This document shows, piece after piece, positions 1 to 7,557 of a stretch of 36,184 nt of DNA. This stretch comes from Candidatus Nitrosocaldus schleperae (GTDB lineage: Archaea; Thermoproteota; Nitrososphaeria; Nitrososphaerales; Nitrosocaldaceae). The stretch's first letter is position 1. Each line of letters opens with the position of its first letter. A program made the position numbers and the translations under genes. Where the stretch lies: positions 1 to 36,184 of the forward strand of contig JABXGR010000006.1 of assembly GCA_013538805.1 (NCBI GenBank). Direction: 5' to 3'. The notes under the pieces were generated by a model. The model saw only the letters and a list, made by a program, of their open reading frames with translations. It had not been told where the DNA came from and did not search any database.

Positions 1-553
1 CATTCATAATACCCCATCTTGCCCCTAATGCAGATACCTTTAGATCTAATCTCTTGAACCCATCTTGCATATCCCTTCTAAGATCTTCAATGCTCTTCCA
101 TACCCTAGCGAATTCCTCATCATGCCTCTTGAATCCTTCAAGCATATCCTGCCTAAGCTTCTCTATACTCTCCCAATGCCTCTTTAGTTCCTCATCATGC
201 CTCTTGAATCCTTCAAGCATATCCTGCCTAAGCTTCTCTATACTCTGCCATACCCTAGCAAACTCCTCATCATGTCTTCTAAACCCTTCAAGCATATCCT
301 TCCTTAGCACATTAGCCTCCTCCCTTAGTGACTTGATCTCTTGCAGTATAACATTGAACTTCGCATCATGCTCCTCCAACTTTACATTGGTCTTTATCTG
401 TGCTTCAGCAAGCAATGCTATAGCATTCTCAAGCCTATTCAAGGATGATCTTACATCCTCTAACCCTATCGCTCCTGCTATAGCATATCTAAATTCTACA
501 TCTTCAAGGAGTAGGTTAAGCAACACCTTCTTCAACTCCTCTTTGCTCTGCAT
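1..553 (-). CDS. Coiled-coil DUF3782-type protein, C-terminus outside window
   Basis: The minus strand is open from an ATG at 553 to the window edge, giving about 184 residues with no stop. The N-terminal 60 residues are ordinary globular sequence. The rest is a charged heptad-like region with four copies of a 25-residue unit around RRDMLEGFKRHDEE followed by W.SIEKL. Archaeal proteins of this kind (DUF3782) usually place such a coiled coil before a PD-(D/E)XK nuclease-like domain; that domain would lie beyond the window and cannot be confirmed. The opposite strand is also open here, but encodes an implausible Ser/Leu/Cys-rich product that mirrors the repeats. Family assignment is from recall of the pattern; the reading frame itself is secure. 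Confidence 0.7.
   Translation of the reverse strand, partial: MQSKEELKKVLLNLLLEDVEFRYAIAGAIGLEDVRSSLNRLENAIALLAEAQIKTNVKLEEHDAKFNVILQEIKSLREEANVLRKDMLEGFRRHDEEFARVWQSIEKLRQDMLEGFKRHDEELKRHWESIEKLRQDMLEGFKRHDEEFARVWKSIEDLRRDMQDGFKRLDLKVSALGARWGIMN
67..300. repeat. 75-bp tandem repeats inside the coiled-coil gene
   Basis: A unit containing CTCATCATGCCTCTTGAATC recurs at 116, 191 and (diverged) 266; a more diverged unit starts near 67. Spacing is exactly 75 nt, or 25 codons, so copy-number change keeps the frame. The copies at 116 and 191 are almost identical over about 56 nt, which suggests recent duplication or conversion. Confidence 0.85.
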
Positions 554-760
554 AATGTAAGTAAGCATAAAGCAGTATATAAGAGTAAGTAAACTAATTT
601 GAGTCAGGCTAACAATAGCGATAATTTACGTACATCGTTATACCCATCATCCCTGTATGAGCAAGATCATGTTAGTTTATAAGCAAGACGCAATAATCTC
701 AAGAAGGAAGGTAACATTTAGAATAGTATTGATAAGCATAGTAAGGCTATCCATCATGGT

Positions 761-769
761 TTTTATAGT
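761..769 (+). promoter_or_regulatory. TATA-like box of purM
   Basis: TTTTATAGT is centred about 29 nt before the ATG at 795. This is the spacing expected for a leaderless archaeal transcript starting at or just before the start codon. Confidence 0.45.
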
Positions 770-794
770 GTAATGTAGAAAGGATACCAAAGGC

Positions 795-1940
795 ATGACT
801 AAATCCAAAGAGAGTAGAAGTAGGAAGAAGAGTAGCATGAGCAGTAAGAAGCAAGGCATAACCTATAAGGATGTTGGAGTTGATACAGCAAAGATAGGTA
901 AGATACACTCCATCATAGGGGGCATGATAGCAGGTACACATGGAGAGCATGTCATCTCTGGCTATGGGCATTACGCTGGGCTCATAAGCATAGATGATGA
1001 GAGAGTGCTAGCAATACACGTAGATGGGGTTGGTAGCAAGGTCATTGTTGCTAGCCTAGCAAAGAGATATTCTACCATAGGAATAGACTGCATAGCGATG
1101 AATGCTAACGATGTTGTATGTGTTGGTGCAGAGCCTATAGCATTCGTTGATTATCTAGCAGTTAGGAGCCCAGATGCAGATATGATTGAGGAGATAATGA
1201 AGGGTCTTGCTCAAGGTGCAAGGGAAGCAAACTTATCCATAGTAGGAGGGGAGTTGGCAGTGCTCCCAGATCTCCTTGCTGGTGAGTTTGAGATGAGCAA
1301 AGGCAAGGGTAAAGGCAAGACTAGGGGTAGAGGCAAGGTAAAGGAGAGGGTTGATAATGCATTTGACCTTGCTGGTGCTGTTATAGGTATAGCAAGGAAG
1401 GATGAACTCATCCTTGGTGAGAGCATCAGTGCTGGAGATGTTATAGTTGGTATAGCAAGCAATGGATTGCATGCCAATGGTTATACACTTGTAAGACATC
1501 TACTCCTTAGCAGGTACAGGCTTGATGAGAGGATAGATGAGCTTGGTTCAACATTGGAGGATGAGTTGTTGAAGCCTACAAGGATATACGTTAAACCTGT
1601 CCTGGATATGATTAGGAGTATGGATATTCATGGCATAGCGCATATAACTGGAGGGGCATTCAAGAAGTTGACAAGGCTTAACAGCAATGTAAGGTTCGTT
1701 CTCAACTCTATGCCAGAGCCTCCATCGATATTCAAGTTGATAAAGATGCATGCAAAGATAGATGATGCTGAGATGTACTCAACATTCAACATGGGTATAG
1801 GGCTGTGTGTTATAGCATCAAAGGGTGATGAGGATGCAATAATCTCAATATGCAAGAACCATCATGATATGGATGCATATGTTATAGGAAAGGTTGAGGA
1901 GGGTAAGGGCGTATATGTTAACGATATAAGGCTTGTATAG
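795..1940 (+). CDS. purM: Phosphoribosylformylglycinamidine cyclo-ligase (AIR synthase)
   Basis: Catalyses ATP-dependent ring closure of FGAM to AIR, the fifth step of de novo purine synthesis, in the cytosol. Recognisable PurM motifs are VDGVGSK (about residue 76), GIDCIAMNANDV (96), HITGGAF (283) and TFNMGIG (330). The glycine-rich motif usually written GGETAEMP reads GGELAVLP at 151. Length is 381 aa against roughly 340-350 for the family; the excess is a basic N-terminal tail and an insert at about 167-187 of mostly Lys, Gly and Arg, encoded by an imperfect AAGGGTAAAGGC-type repeat. The start at 795 fits the TATA box; an ATG at 837 would remove the basic tail and is the alternative. No purine genes flank it. 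Family assignment is strong. Confidence 0.9.
   Translation: MTKSKESRSRKKSSMSSKKQGITYKDVGVDTAKIGKIHSIIGGMIAGTHGEHVISGYGHYAGLISIDDERVLAIHVDGVGSKVIVASLAKRYSTIGIDCIAMNANDVVCVGAEPIAFVDYLAVRSPDADMIEEIMKGLAQGAREANLSIVGGELAVLPDLLAGEFEMSKGKGKGKTRGRGKVKERVDNAFDLAGAVIGIARKDELILGESISAGDVIVGIASNGLHANGYTLVRHLLLSRYRLDERIDELGSTLEDELLKPTRIYVKPVLDMIRSMDIHGIAHITGGAFKKLTRLNSNVRFVLNSMPEPPSIFKLIKMHAKIDDAEMYSTFNMGIGLCVIASKGDEDAIISICKNHHDMDAYVIGKVEEGKGVYVNDIRLV
1296..1344 (+). repeat. In-frame Lys/Gly-coding simple repeat in purM
   Basis: Imperfect repeats of (A)AAGGCAAGGGT-like units encode KGKGKGK and then TRGRGKVK between two conserved blocks of the enzyme. It is best read as a microsatellite-derived loop insertion. 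Confidence 0.6.
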
Positions 1941-2104
1941 CATAAACATATCATCAATCAATCAACCAAGGAGAGGCTCACATACTCAACTTACAATAAT
2001 TTACTCTCTAACATTCCTAGCAGGATGTGAGTTAGTTAACAATACCAACATAATAAACTCTTGCTATCCTATGAAGTCTACCCTACATGCTCTATATAAT
2101 AAAA

Positions 2105-3559
2105 CTAGAGGAGAGGCAAGAGTGAGTATGAAGGATAGCCATTATCATCAAGTATAACAGCATAGACACTCTCCTCAGGCTTCACTATGGATAGGATGTG
2201 CGTATCATTCTCATTCATAAGTTTTATATGCACATCTGCAAGCATATTTGCAGCATCTGCAAGTTCTGTCCTGCTCTTAACTGTTATCATCAGCACATCC
2301 CTGTTGTTCCTAACAACCTTTGCACTATATACTAACCTATCCTTAACCTCATCCAGCTCATTCCATATCATATTTGCATATATAACCATGCTCTTCCCTT
2401 CTTCCTTTAACTTTATGTAACTATCTACCAGCAATGCAAAGTTCTCCTCAGGATCATCTGTAAGGTTCATGACCATCCCTTCATTCATGCTGTTCTTATC
2501 GTAGGTACTTAACTCCCTGTATGCTGTAGCATACTCCTGCTCCTGCATATGCGATGGGCTTGTGAATACCATTAACCTGTTTAGATCGTATGATGTGCAG
2601 TGAGGTACTATCTTCCTCAAGACCTTGACCAGTGGCTCATCCTCTCCACATATAACCATAGCCTGCTTATTGCTCCTTATGTTGTTTAGTACAGTGCTGA
2701 GCATGATTATCCTTGCATACTGCATGTTAACATTGTTATCAACCTCAAGTACTACTACACTCCCCTCTCTTATCCCATCCCCTAGCGCATCATCCATATC
2801 CCTGCTCCCTGTTGATACATAACCATGCTTACTTGCCAATGGAGGGAATAGTGAAGGTACATAACTTACCTTCTTCTTGTTCTCTACCATTGTGAAGTGT
2901 CCTCCATGAAGTGTGTAGATAAACTTGTTCTTCCTTATCGCTACCCCTCTCATCTTATCTATCTTCATGGTTCTCATCCATACATTGTTACTCTCATCCT
3001 TGTCAAGGGTTATAACTGCATCAACAAGGTATGCAAGGGTGTTCATCTCTGGCTCCTCACTTATGAATACAAGCATACCATCGTTTGCATCTGCAACAGC
3101 AAGCATACTCTTCTCCATCTTGAGCCTCTCATCCATTGGTATCTCCTTTGCTAATGCATCCCAACTATCTAGGACTAGAAATGCTCTCCTACTATTTATC
3201 AGCTTATCAACAACAAAGTTGAGCAGGTTATCTGCACTACTCAACCTTAGATCTATACTATCTATCTTGTTCGTATCACCATTCTTACTAATTGCAGCAC
3301 GACCTTGCATAAACTGTAATGCAGTGCTATCATCTAGCATATCCTCAACCCAAGGTAGTTGCTTCCTTAACTTGTTGTATGATACCCTGGTTGAGATGTA
3401 GAAGCAGTTGTACCTATCTCTAACACTCCTCATCAACTCCAATGCCAACGTTGTCTTCCCTGCTCCAGGTAATCCTCTTATAAGTAGGGCTACAGGATCT
3501 ATATCCATGAATGGCTTGAATATCTGCTCGAATGCATCCCTTACCTTTAACTCCATCAT
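2105..3559 (-). CDS. GvpD/KaiC-like RecA-fold ATPase
   Basis: A 484-residue protein with a Walker A motif GLPGAGKTT at residues 29-37 and a Walker B strand FLVLDSWDAL at about 127-136. The second half (from about 245) begins like a KaiC repeat, with YVSTGSRDMDDALGDGI, but the following P-loop is replaced by LEVDNNVNMQ, so only the first lobe should bind ATP. Archaeal proteins of this layout are usually annotated as gas vesicle protein GvpD family or KaiC-domain proteins. No gas vesicle genes are present here, so a regulatory ATPase role is more likely than flotation. ATGATG at 3559/3556 gives two possible starts; an AT box at 3581-3590 lies about 27 nt upstream and supports the first. It is convergent with purM, with 164 nt between the stops. 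The cellular role is unknown. Confidence 0.75.
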   Translation of the reverse strand: MMELKVRDAFEQIFKPFMDIDPVALLIRGLPGAGKTTLALELMRSVRDRYNCFYISTRVSYNKLRKQLPWVEDMLDDSTALQFMQGRAAISKNGDTNKIDSIDLRLSSADNLLNFVVDKLINSRRAFLVLDSWDALAKEIPMDERLKMEKSMLAVADANDGMLVFISEEPEMNTLAYLVDAVITLDKDESNNVWMRTMKIDKMRGVAIRKNKFIYTLHGGHFTMVENKKKVSYVPSLFPPLASKHGYVSTGSRDMDDALGDGIREGSVVVLEVDNNVNMQYARIIMLSTVLNNIRSNKQAMVICGEDEPLVKVLRKIVPHCTSYDLNRLMVFTSPSHMQEQEYATAYRELSTYDKNSMNEGMVMNLTDDPEENFALLVDSYIKLKEEGKSMVIYANMIWNELDEVKDRLVYSAKVVRNNRDVLMITVKSRTELADAANMLADVHIKLMNENDTHILSIVKPEESVYAVILDDNGYPSYSLLPLL

Positions 3560-3580
3560 ACAGTTATCTTCTAGGCTAGG

Positions 3581-3590
3581 GTTAAAATTA
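3581..3590 (-). promoter_or_regulatory. TATA-like box of the GvpD/KaiC-like gene
   Basis: On the minus strand this reads TAATTTTAAC, centred about 27 nt before the ATG at 3559, consistent with leaderless transcription. Confidence 0.45.
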
Positions 3591-3721
3591 GTTGTTGTGT
3601 ATTGATGATTAATTACAGATTATACAAGGCATGGCATCTTTACTCGAGATAAAGTTATGAGCCTATATATGGATGAATGGATGGGTAGATTATGGTTAGC
3701 ATCATCTCTTTAGCCCTACTC

Positions 3722-4675
3722 TTACTTCTCATACAGCCATCCACGCCTGTAGAAGTAGTATAGCATGAATAGTGCACTTGCTATTGATATCATAACAGTA
3801 ACTATGAATGTTGTGTACTTGCCTAGGAAGAGCCAAGGTTCATCCTCTACTCCTCCAGGGATGATTACATTCATACCATAGAATGTGCCTATGAGTGTTG
3901 CAGGTATGGATAGTGTGAAGACTATGGTAAGAATAGCAAGTATCTTGTTGGTCTTCTCACTGCTTAGTATAAAGTCTGTATCCTTGTATATATTTATGGT
4001 CTCATTTGCAGTATCAAGCATCTCTATAGCCTTCTCAAGATGATCCTTCACATCGTTCCAGTATGGTGTAAGGTCTATGCTAGAGAACTGTTGAGACTCC
4101 CTTGCTATATCTGTTAGTATCCTCCTCAATGGAAGGATTATCCTTCTAAGCGCAAGGATCTCCCTTCTAATATTGGTTATTGCCCTTATTGCAGATACAT
4201 TCTCAGCAAATACAAGATCCTCTATATCCTCTATGTTACCTTCTATCTTTATTAGGATGTGGAGCAACTCATCTATTATAGCATCTATTATCTTATGGAG
4301 CAGGAAGGATGGTGAGTTGCCCATTATATTTGCTCTATTTACCACATCCACCTTGCATGCATTGAAGAGATCTGTTATAGGCTTTATCTCGCCCTTGTGT
4401 ACTGTTATTAGGAAGTTTAAGCCCATAAATATCGAGAGTTGGATGTTCTTAGGCACGCCATTGCTGTAGAATGGGTAATGCATAACTATGAATATGCTAT
4501 TGGCATATTTGTCAATCTTTGGTACCTGTATCTTTGATAAGCAGTCCTCTACATTCAATGGATGAAGATTATAGATATCTGCTAGAGATGTTAGAATACT
4601 CCTATTTGGATCATTAACATCTATCCATCTAAGCCCATTGTTATCTACAGAATTGATATGCTCTAGTGTCTTCAT
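3722..4675 (-). CDS. corA: CorA-type magnesium/cobalt transporter
   Basis: A 317-residue protein with the CorA layout: a soluble alpha/beta N-terminal domain, a long helical stalk (about 125-235) and two C-terminal membrane helices (about 240-265 and 283-308). The signature YGMN lies at the end of the first helix (GMN at 267-269), and an acidic loop GGVEDEPW follows, as in the periplasmic loop of the family. It forms a pentameric Mg2+ (or Co2+/Ni2+) channel in the cytoplasmic membrane. The start at 4675 is preceded by a clear TATA box about 38 nt upstream, giving a leader of about 10 nt. It is monocistronic by spacing. Confidence 0.92.
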   Translation of the reverse strand: MKTLEHINSVDNNGLRWIDVNDPNRSILTSLADIYNLHPLNVEDCLSKIQVPKIDKYANSIFIVMHYPFYSNGVPKNIQLSIFMGLNFLITVHKGEIKPITDLFNACKVDVVNRANIMGNSPSFLLHKIIDAIIDELLHILIKIEGNIEDIEDLVFAENVSAIRAITNIRREILALRRIILPLRRILTDIARESQQFSSIDLTPYWNDVKDHLEKAIEMLDTANETINIYKDTDFILSSEKTNKILAILTIVFTLSIPATLIGTFYGMNVIIPGGVEDEPWLFLGKYTTFIVTVMISIASALFMLYYFYRRGWLYEK

Positions 4676-4708
4676 GCCTTCATCTCCCAGATAGCATTAG
4701 ATAACACT

Positions 4709-4720
4709 TTATATATAATT
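4709..4720 (-). promoter_or_regulatory. TATA-like box of corA
   Basis: The minus strand reads AATTATATATAAAG, the strongest TATA match in the first 5 kb, centred about 38 nt before the corA ATG. Confidence 0.5.
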
Positions 4721-4744
4721 TTGAGAGTAAGATATGCAAATAAT

Positions 4745-5176
4745 TTATATACTTGAGAGATGCTCATGCACTATATACCATCTACCATCAAACTTCTTGC
4801 ATATGATGGTGCATCTCACCCTACCCTTTATAGTCTGTCCAGTAAAGCTGTAATCATCCACAACAATTCCCTTGTACTCAAGGATGAACGTTGCTAGTGC
4901 AACTGAGGATGATTCATCCAGCAATGTTATCCTTAGGTCCTCTATAGAGTAATCGTAATCTGATATGTTAGCAAAGAACATCTCCTCATGTAGGCATGCC
5001 TCCTCATAATCCATCATGTGATGAGGAGGAGTATCGCTGAACTTTGTAAGCATGCTATGATGCACCTCTCTTATCGATGAGAGCTCCTTGTTCTTACCTA
5101 TGTAGAATGCTCTATGGATGAGATCCTCTATAGCCTTATTATCATCGCTGCCCTTATCGCTCTTGTAAATGCTCAT
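4745..5176 (-). CDS. NTF2/SnoaL-like domain protein
   Basis: About 143 residues. The C-terminus GRVRCTIICKKFDGRWYIVHEHLSSI-type ending (last 26 residues) matches the last two strands of SnoaL/DUF4440/CaMKII-association NTF2-like folds, where an R.T...+.DG.W.IVHEH.S pattern is typical. The central part DLRITLLDESSSVALATFIL fits the preceding strands. Such proteins are small cone-shaped ligand-binding or enzymatic domains; the substrate cannot be told from sequence. The longer open frame begins with TTG at 5191; I prefer the ATG at 5176 because a TATA-like TTATAAAT lies about 26 nt upstream of it. It is divergent from ilvB, 165 nt away. Confidence 0.7.
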   Translation of the reverse strand: MSIYKSDKGSDDNKAIEDLIHRAFYIGKNKELSSIREVHHSMLTKFSDTPPHHMMDYEEACLHEEMFFANISDYDYSIEDLRITLLDESSSVALATFILEYKGIVVDDYSFTGQTIKGRVRCTIICKKFDGRWYIVHEHLSSI

Positions 5177-5196
5177 GCATCTACTCTGCAAGTAAA

Positions 5197-5206
5197 ATAT
5201 TTATAA
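5197..5206 (-). promoter_or_regulatory. TATA-like box of the NTF2-like gene
   Basis: The minus strand reads ATTATAAATATT, centred about 25 nt before the ATG at 5176. This decides that start over the TTG at 5191. Confidence 0.45.
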
Positions 5207-5341
5207 TTATCATGTACTCTCATCAACACATGCTGTATCATAAGTACTGTAGCATGATGATGATGGTTGGTATAATAATAAGCTTGGGTTTGAACGCAAA
5301 GCACCCACTATAGATACTTAAGGCATGCAAGGTAGATCTCT

Positions 5342-7042
5342 ATGGTTGAGATGTCTGGTGCAAAGGCACTCATACAGGCTTTAGAGAGGGAGGGTGTGGA
5401 TGTTGTATTTGGGATGCCTGGAGGAGCAAACCTCCCCATCTACGATGAGTTATATTCAAGCAGTATAAGGCATATACTGGTTAGGCATGAGCAGTCAGCA
5501 GCACATATGGCAGATGGCTATGCAAGGATAAAACGCAAGGCAGGGGTATGCTTTGCCACATCAGGCCCTGGAGCAACCAACCTTGTTACTGGGATAGCAA
5601 CTGCCTACATGGACTCAAGTCCTATAGTTGCTGTTACAGGGCAAGTACCCAAGGCAATGATAGGCAAGGATGCGTTTCAGGAGTGCGATATAGTTGGTAT
5701 ATGTGCATCTATAACAAAGTACTGCTTCCAGCCTATGAGTGCTGGGGAGGTGCCAGAGGTTGTAAAGAAGGCATTCTACATAGCAGAGAGTGGTAGACCA
5801 GGACCCGTGCTTATAGATGTGCCAAAGGATGTGCAACAGGAGAGTGCAGATATGGTATTCCCTGAAATAGTAAAGATAAGAGGCTACTCACCCCATATAG
5901 AGCCTGATGTTGCACAGGTTGCAAGTGCAATAGACCTATTACTCAATGCTGAGAGACCAATTATAATGGCTGGTGGAGGTGTGCACATATCTGGAGCATT
6001 TGCTGAGCTCCAAGCATTGGCAGAGATGCTCATGATACCAGTGGTAACAACATTCAAGGGCAAGGGTGTATTCCCTGAGAACCATCCATTATCTTTAGGG
6101 CCTATAGGTATGCATGGGCATGCAGAGGCAAACAAGCTTGTTACAGAGGCTGATGTGTTATTGGCAGTAGGCTCAAGGTTCTCAGACCGCTCAGTTGGTA
6201 GATTCGATGAGTTTGGTAGGGATATGAAGATAATCCATATAGATATTGATCCTGCAGAGATAGGCAAGAACAAGCAGGCTGATATTGGTATAGTTGGTGA
6301 TGTTAAGGTCTCGCTTAGGATAATGCTTAAGATGCTTGCAAACAAGGTTATAAGGAAGGGTGAAGGAGAGTGGGAGAGCAACCAATGGCTTAAGCATGTT
6401 AGGGAGGTGAAGGAGTACTACAGGAGTATGATCAAGGATCATGCTAGAGAGGTTACTGCTATGAAGGCTATAAAGAAGTTGAGGGAACTCCTTCCTGCAG
6501 ATGCTATAGTGACTACTGAGGTTGGACAGTGCCAGATGTGGACATCGTTGCACTTTGATGTTATAACCCCTGGTACATTCTTCAGTTCAACTGGTTTGGG
6601 TACTATGGGCTTCGGGTTCCCAGCATCCATAGGTGCAAAGGTTGCAAGGCCTGATCTGCCTGTTGTTGATATAGCAGGGGATGGGAGCTTCAACATGACA
6701 GAGAACTCTCTAGCAGTATCAGTGCTAGAGAATATCCCAGTGATAGTATTCCTGCTCAACAACTACTCTCTAGGCATGGTTGCTCAATGGCAAAGGTTAT
6801 TCTACAACAGGAGGATGATAGGTGTTGATCTAAAGGGCATGCCTGACTTCGTTAAGGTTGCTGAGGCGTATGGTGCACAAGGTATAAGGGCTGAGAGCAT
6901 GGATGAACTGGATAAGGCTATAAGGACTGCCTTGAGGAGTGATGTAACAACAGTTATAGATATACCCATAGATCCTGAGGAGAACGTATTCCCATTCATG
7001 CCCCCAGGCAAGGGGCTGAAGGATACTATAATAGCAGCGTAG
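5342..7042 (+). CDS. ilvB: Acetolactate synthase large (catalytic) subunit
   Basis: A ThDP-dependent enzyme that condenses two pyruvates to acetolactate, or pyruvate with 2-oxobutyrate, as the first common step to valine, leucine and isoleucine. At 566 aa it is normal family length. Visible features: activating glutamate E50 in the RHEQSAAHMADGYAR block; SGPGATN and TGQV blocks; the ThDP/Mg2+ motif GDG at 446-448 ending in NN at 473-474; QWQ in the C-terminal domain. A TATA-like ATACTTAA lies about 26 nt upstream, so the ATG at 5342 is likely leaderless; an ATG at 5351 is possible. ilvN follows after 23 nt, giving the usual catalytic-regulatory pair. Confidence 0.95.
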   Translation: MVEMSGAKALIQALEREGVDVVFGMPGGANLPIYDELYSSSIRHILVRHEQSAAHMADGYARIKRKAGVCFATSGPGATNLVTGIATAYMDSSPIVAVTGQVPKAMIGKDAFQECDIVGICASITKYCFQPMSAGEVPEVVKKAFYIAESGRPGPVLIDVPKDVQQESADMVFPEIVKIRGYSPHIEPDVAQVASAIDLLLNAERPIIMAGGGVHISGAFAELQALAEMLMIPVVTTFKGKGVFPENHPLSLGPIGMHGHAEANKLVTEADVLLAVGSRFSDRSVGRFDEFGRDMKIIHIDIDPAEIGKNKQADIGIVGDVKVSLRIMLKMLANKVIRKGEGEWESNQWLKHVREVKEYYRSMIKDHAREVTAMKAIKKLRELLPADAIVTTEVGQCQMWTSLHFDVITPGTFFSSTGLGTMGFGFPASIGAKVARPDLPVVDIAGDGSFNMTENSLAVSVLENIPVIVFLLNNYSLGMVAQWQRLFYNRRMIGVDLKGMPDFVKVAEAYGAQGIRAESMDELDKAIRTALRSDVTTVIDIPIDPEENVFPFMPPGKGLKDTIIAA

Positions 7043-7065
7043 CAAGGGAGCAGGAGGCGTTGTAT

Positions 7066-7557
7066 ATGACATGGCGTATAATATCTGCATTGGTTGAGAA
7101 TAAGCCTGGCGTGCTCTTCAGGGTATCTAACATGTTCAGGGCAAGAGGATTCAACATAGAGTCACTCTCAGTTGGTCCAACAGAGGAGCAGGATCTCTCA
7201 AGGATAACGATAACAATAAACAGTGATGATCATACTACAGAGCAGTTGGTCAAGCAGTTGAGGAAGATAATAGATGTTGTTGATGTTATAAAACTGCCTT
7301 TGGATAACAGTGTGTATAGGGAATTGGCACTAATAAAGTTGAAGGCTGAAGAGCCAACAACTAGGCTAGAGATAATGAATTTAGTAAATGTTTTTAGGGG
7401 GAAGGTGGTTGATATAAGCAAGAGATCTATAATGGTGGAGATAACTGGAACGCCAGATAAGATAGATGCGTTCAAGGCATTGGTTGAGCATTATGGCATA
7501 ATACAGTTGGCTAGAACTGGGGTATGTGCACTGCCAAGGGGTGTAGTGTATGAGTAG
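7066..7557 (+). CDS. ilvN: Acetolactate synthase small (regulatory) subunit
   Basis: This ACT-domain subunit binds the catalytic subunit, raises its activity and usually confers valine feedback inhibition. It begins WRIISALVENKPGVLFRVSN, the typical ACT start of IlvN/IlvH, followed by RGFNIESLSVGPTE; the second half, from about residue 80, is the conserved C-terminal domain. I chose the ATG at 7066 because a Shine-Dalgarno-like GGAGG at 7053-7057 is 8 nt upstream; the TTG at 7060 is too close to it. Its stop overlaps the start of leuA by 8 nt, indicating translational coupling. Confidence 0.95.
   Translation: MTWRIISALVENKPGVLFRVSNMFRARGFNIESLSVGPTEEQDLSRITITINSDDHTTEQLVKQLRKIIDVVDVIKLPLDNSVYRELALIKLKAEEPTTRLEIMNLVNVFRGKVVDISKRSIMVEITGTPDKIDAFKALVEHYGIIQLARTGVCALPRGVVYE

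Noticed and set aside
67-300. Possible CRISPR array from regularly spaced repeats
   Set aside because: The repeats are contiguous 75-bp units without unique spacers, keep one reading frame and encode heptads.
54-560. Plus-strand open frame of 168 codons rich in Ser, Cys and Leu
   Set aside because: It is the reverse image of the repeats of the minus-strand coiled-coil gene, whose charged heptad sequence is far more protein-like.
1933-2157. 74-codon open frame after purM
   Set aside because: It starts inside purM, runs into the end of the GvpD-like gene, and has no recognisable composition or signal.
5281-5312. tRNA-like T-arm sequence (GGGTTTGAACGC) before ilvB
   Set aside because: No matching stem, no acceptor stem or anticodon arm around it. 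No tRNA was found anywhere in the window.
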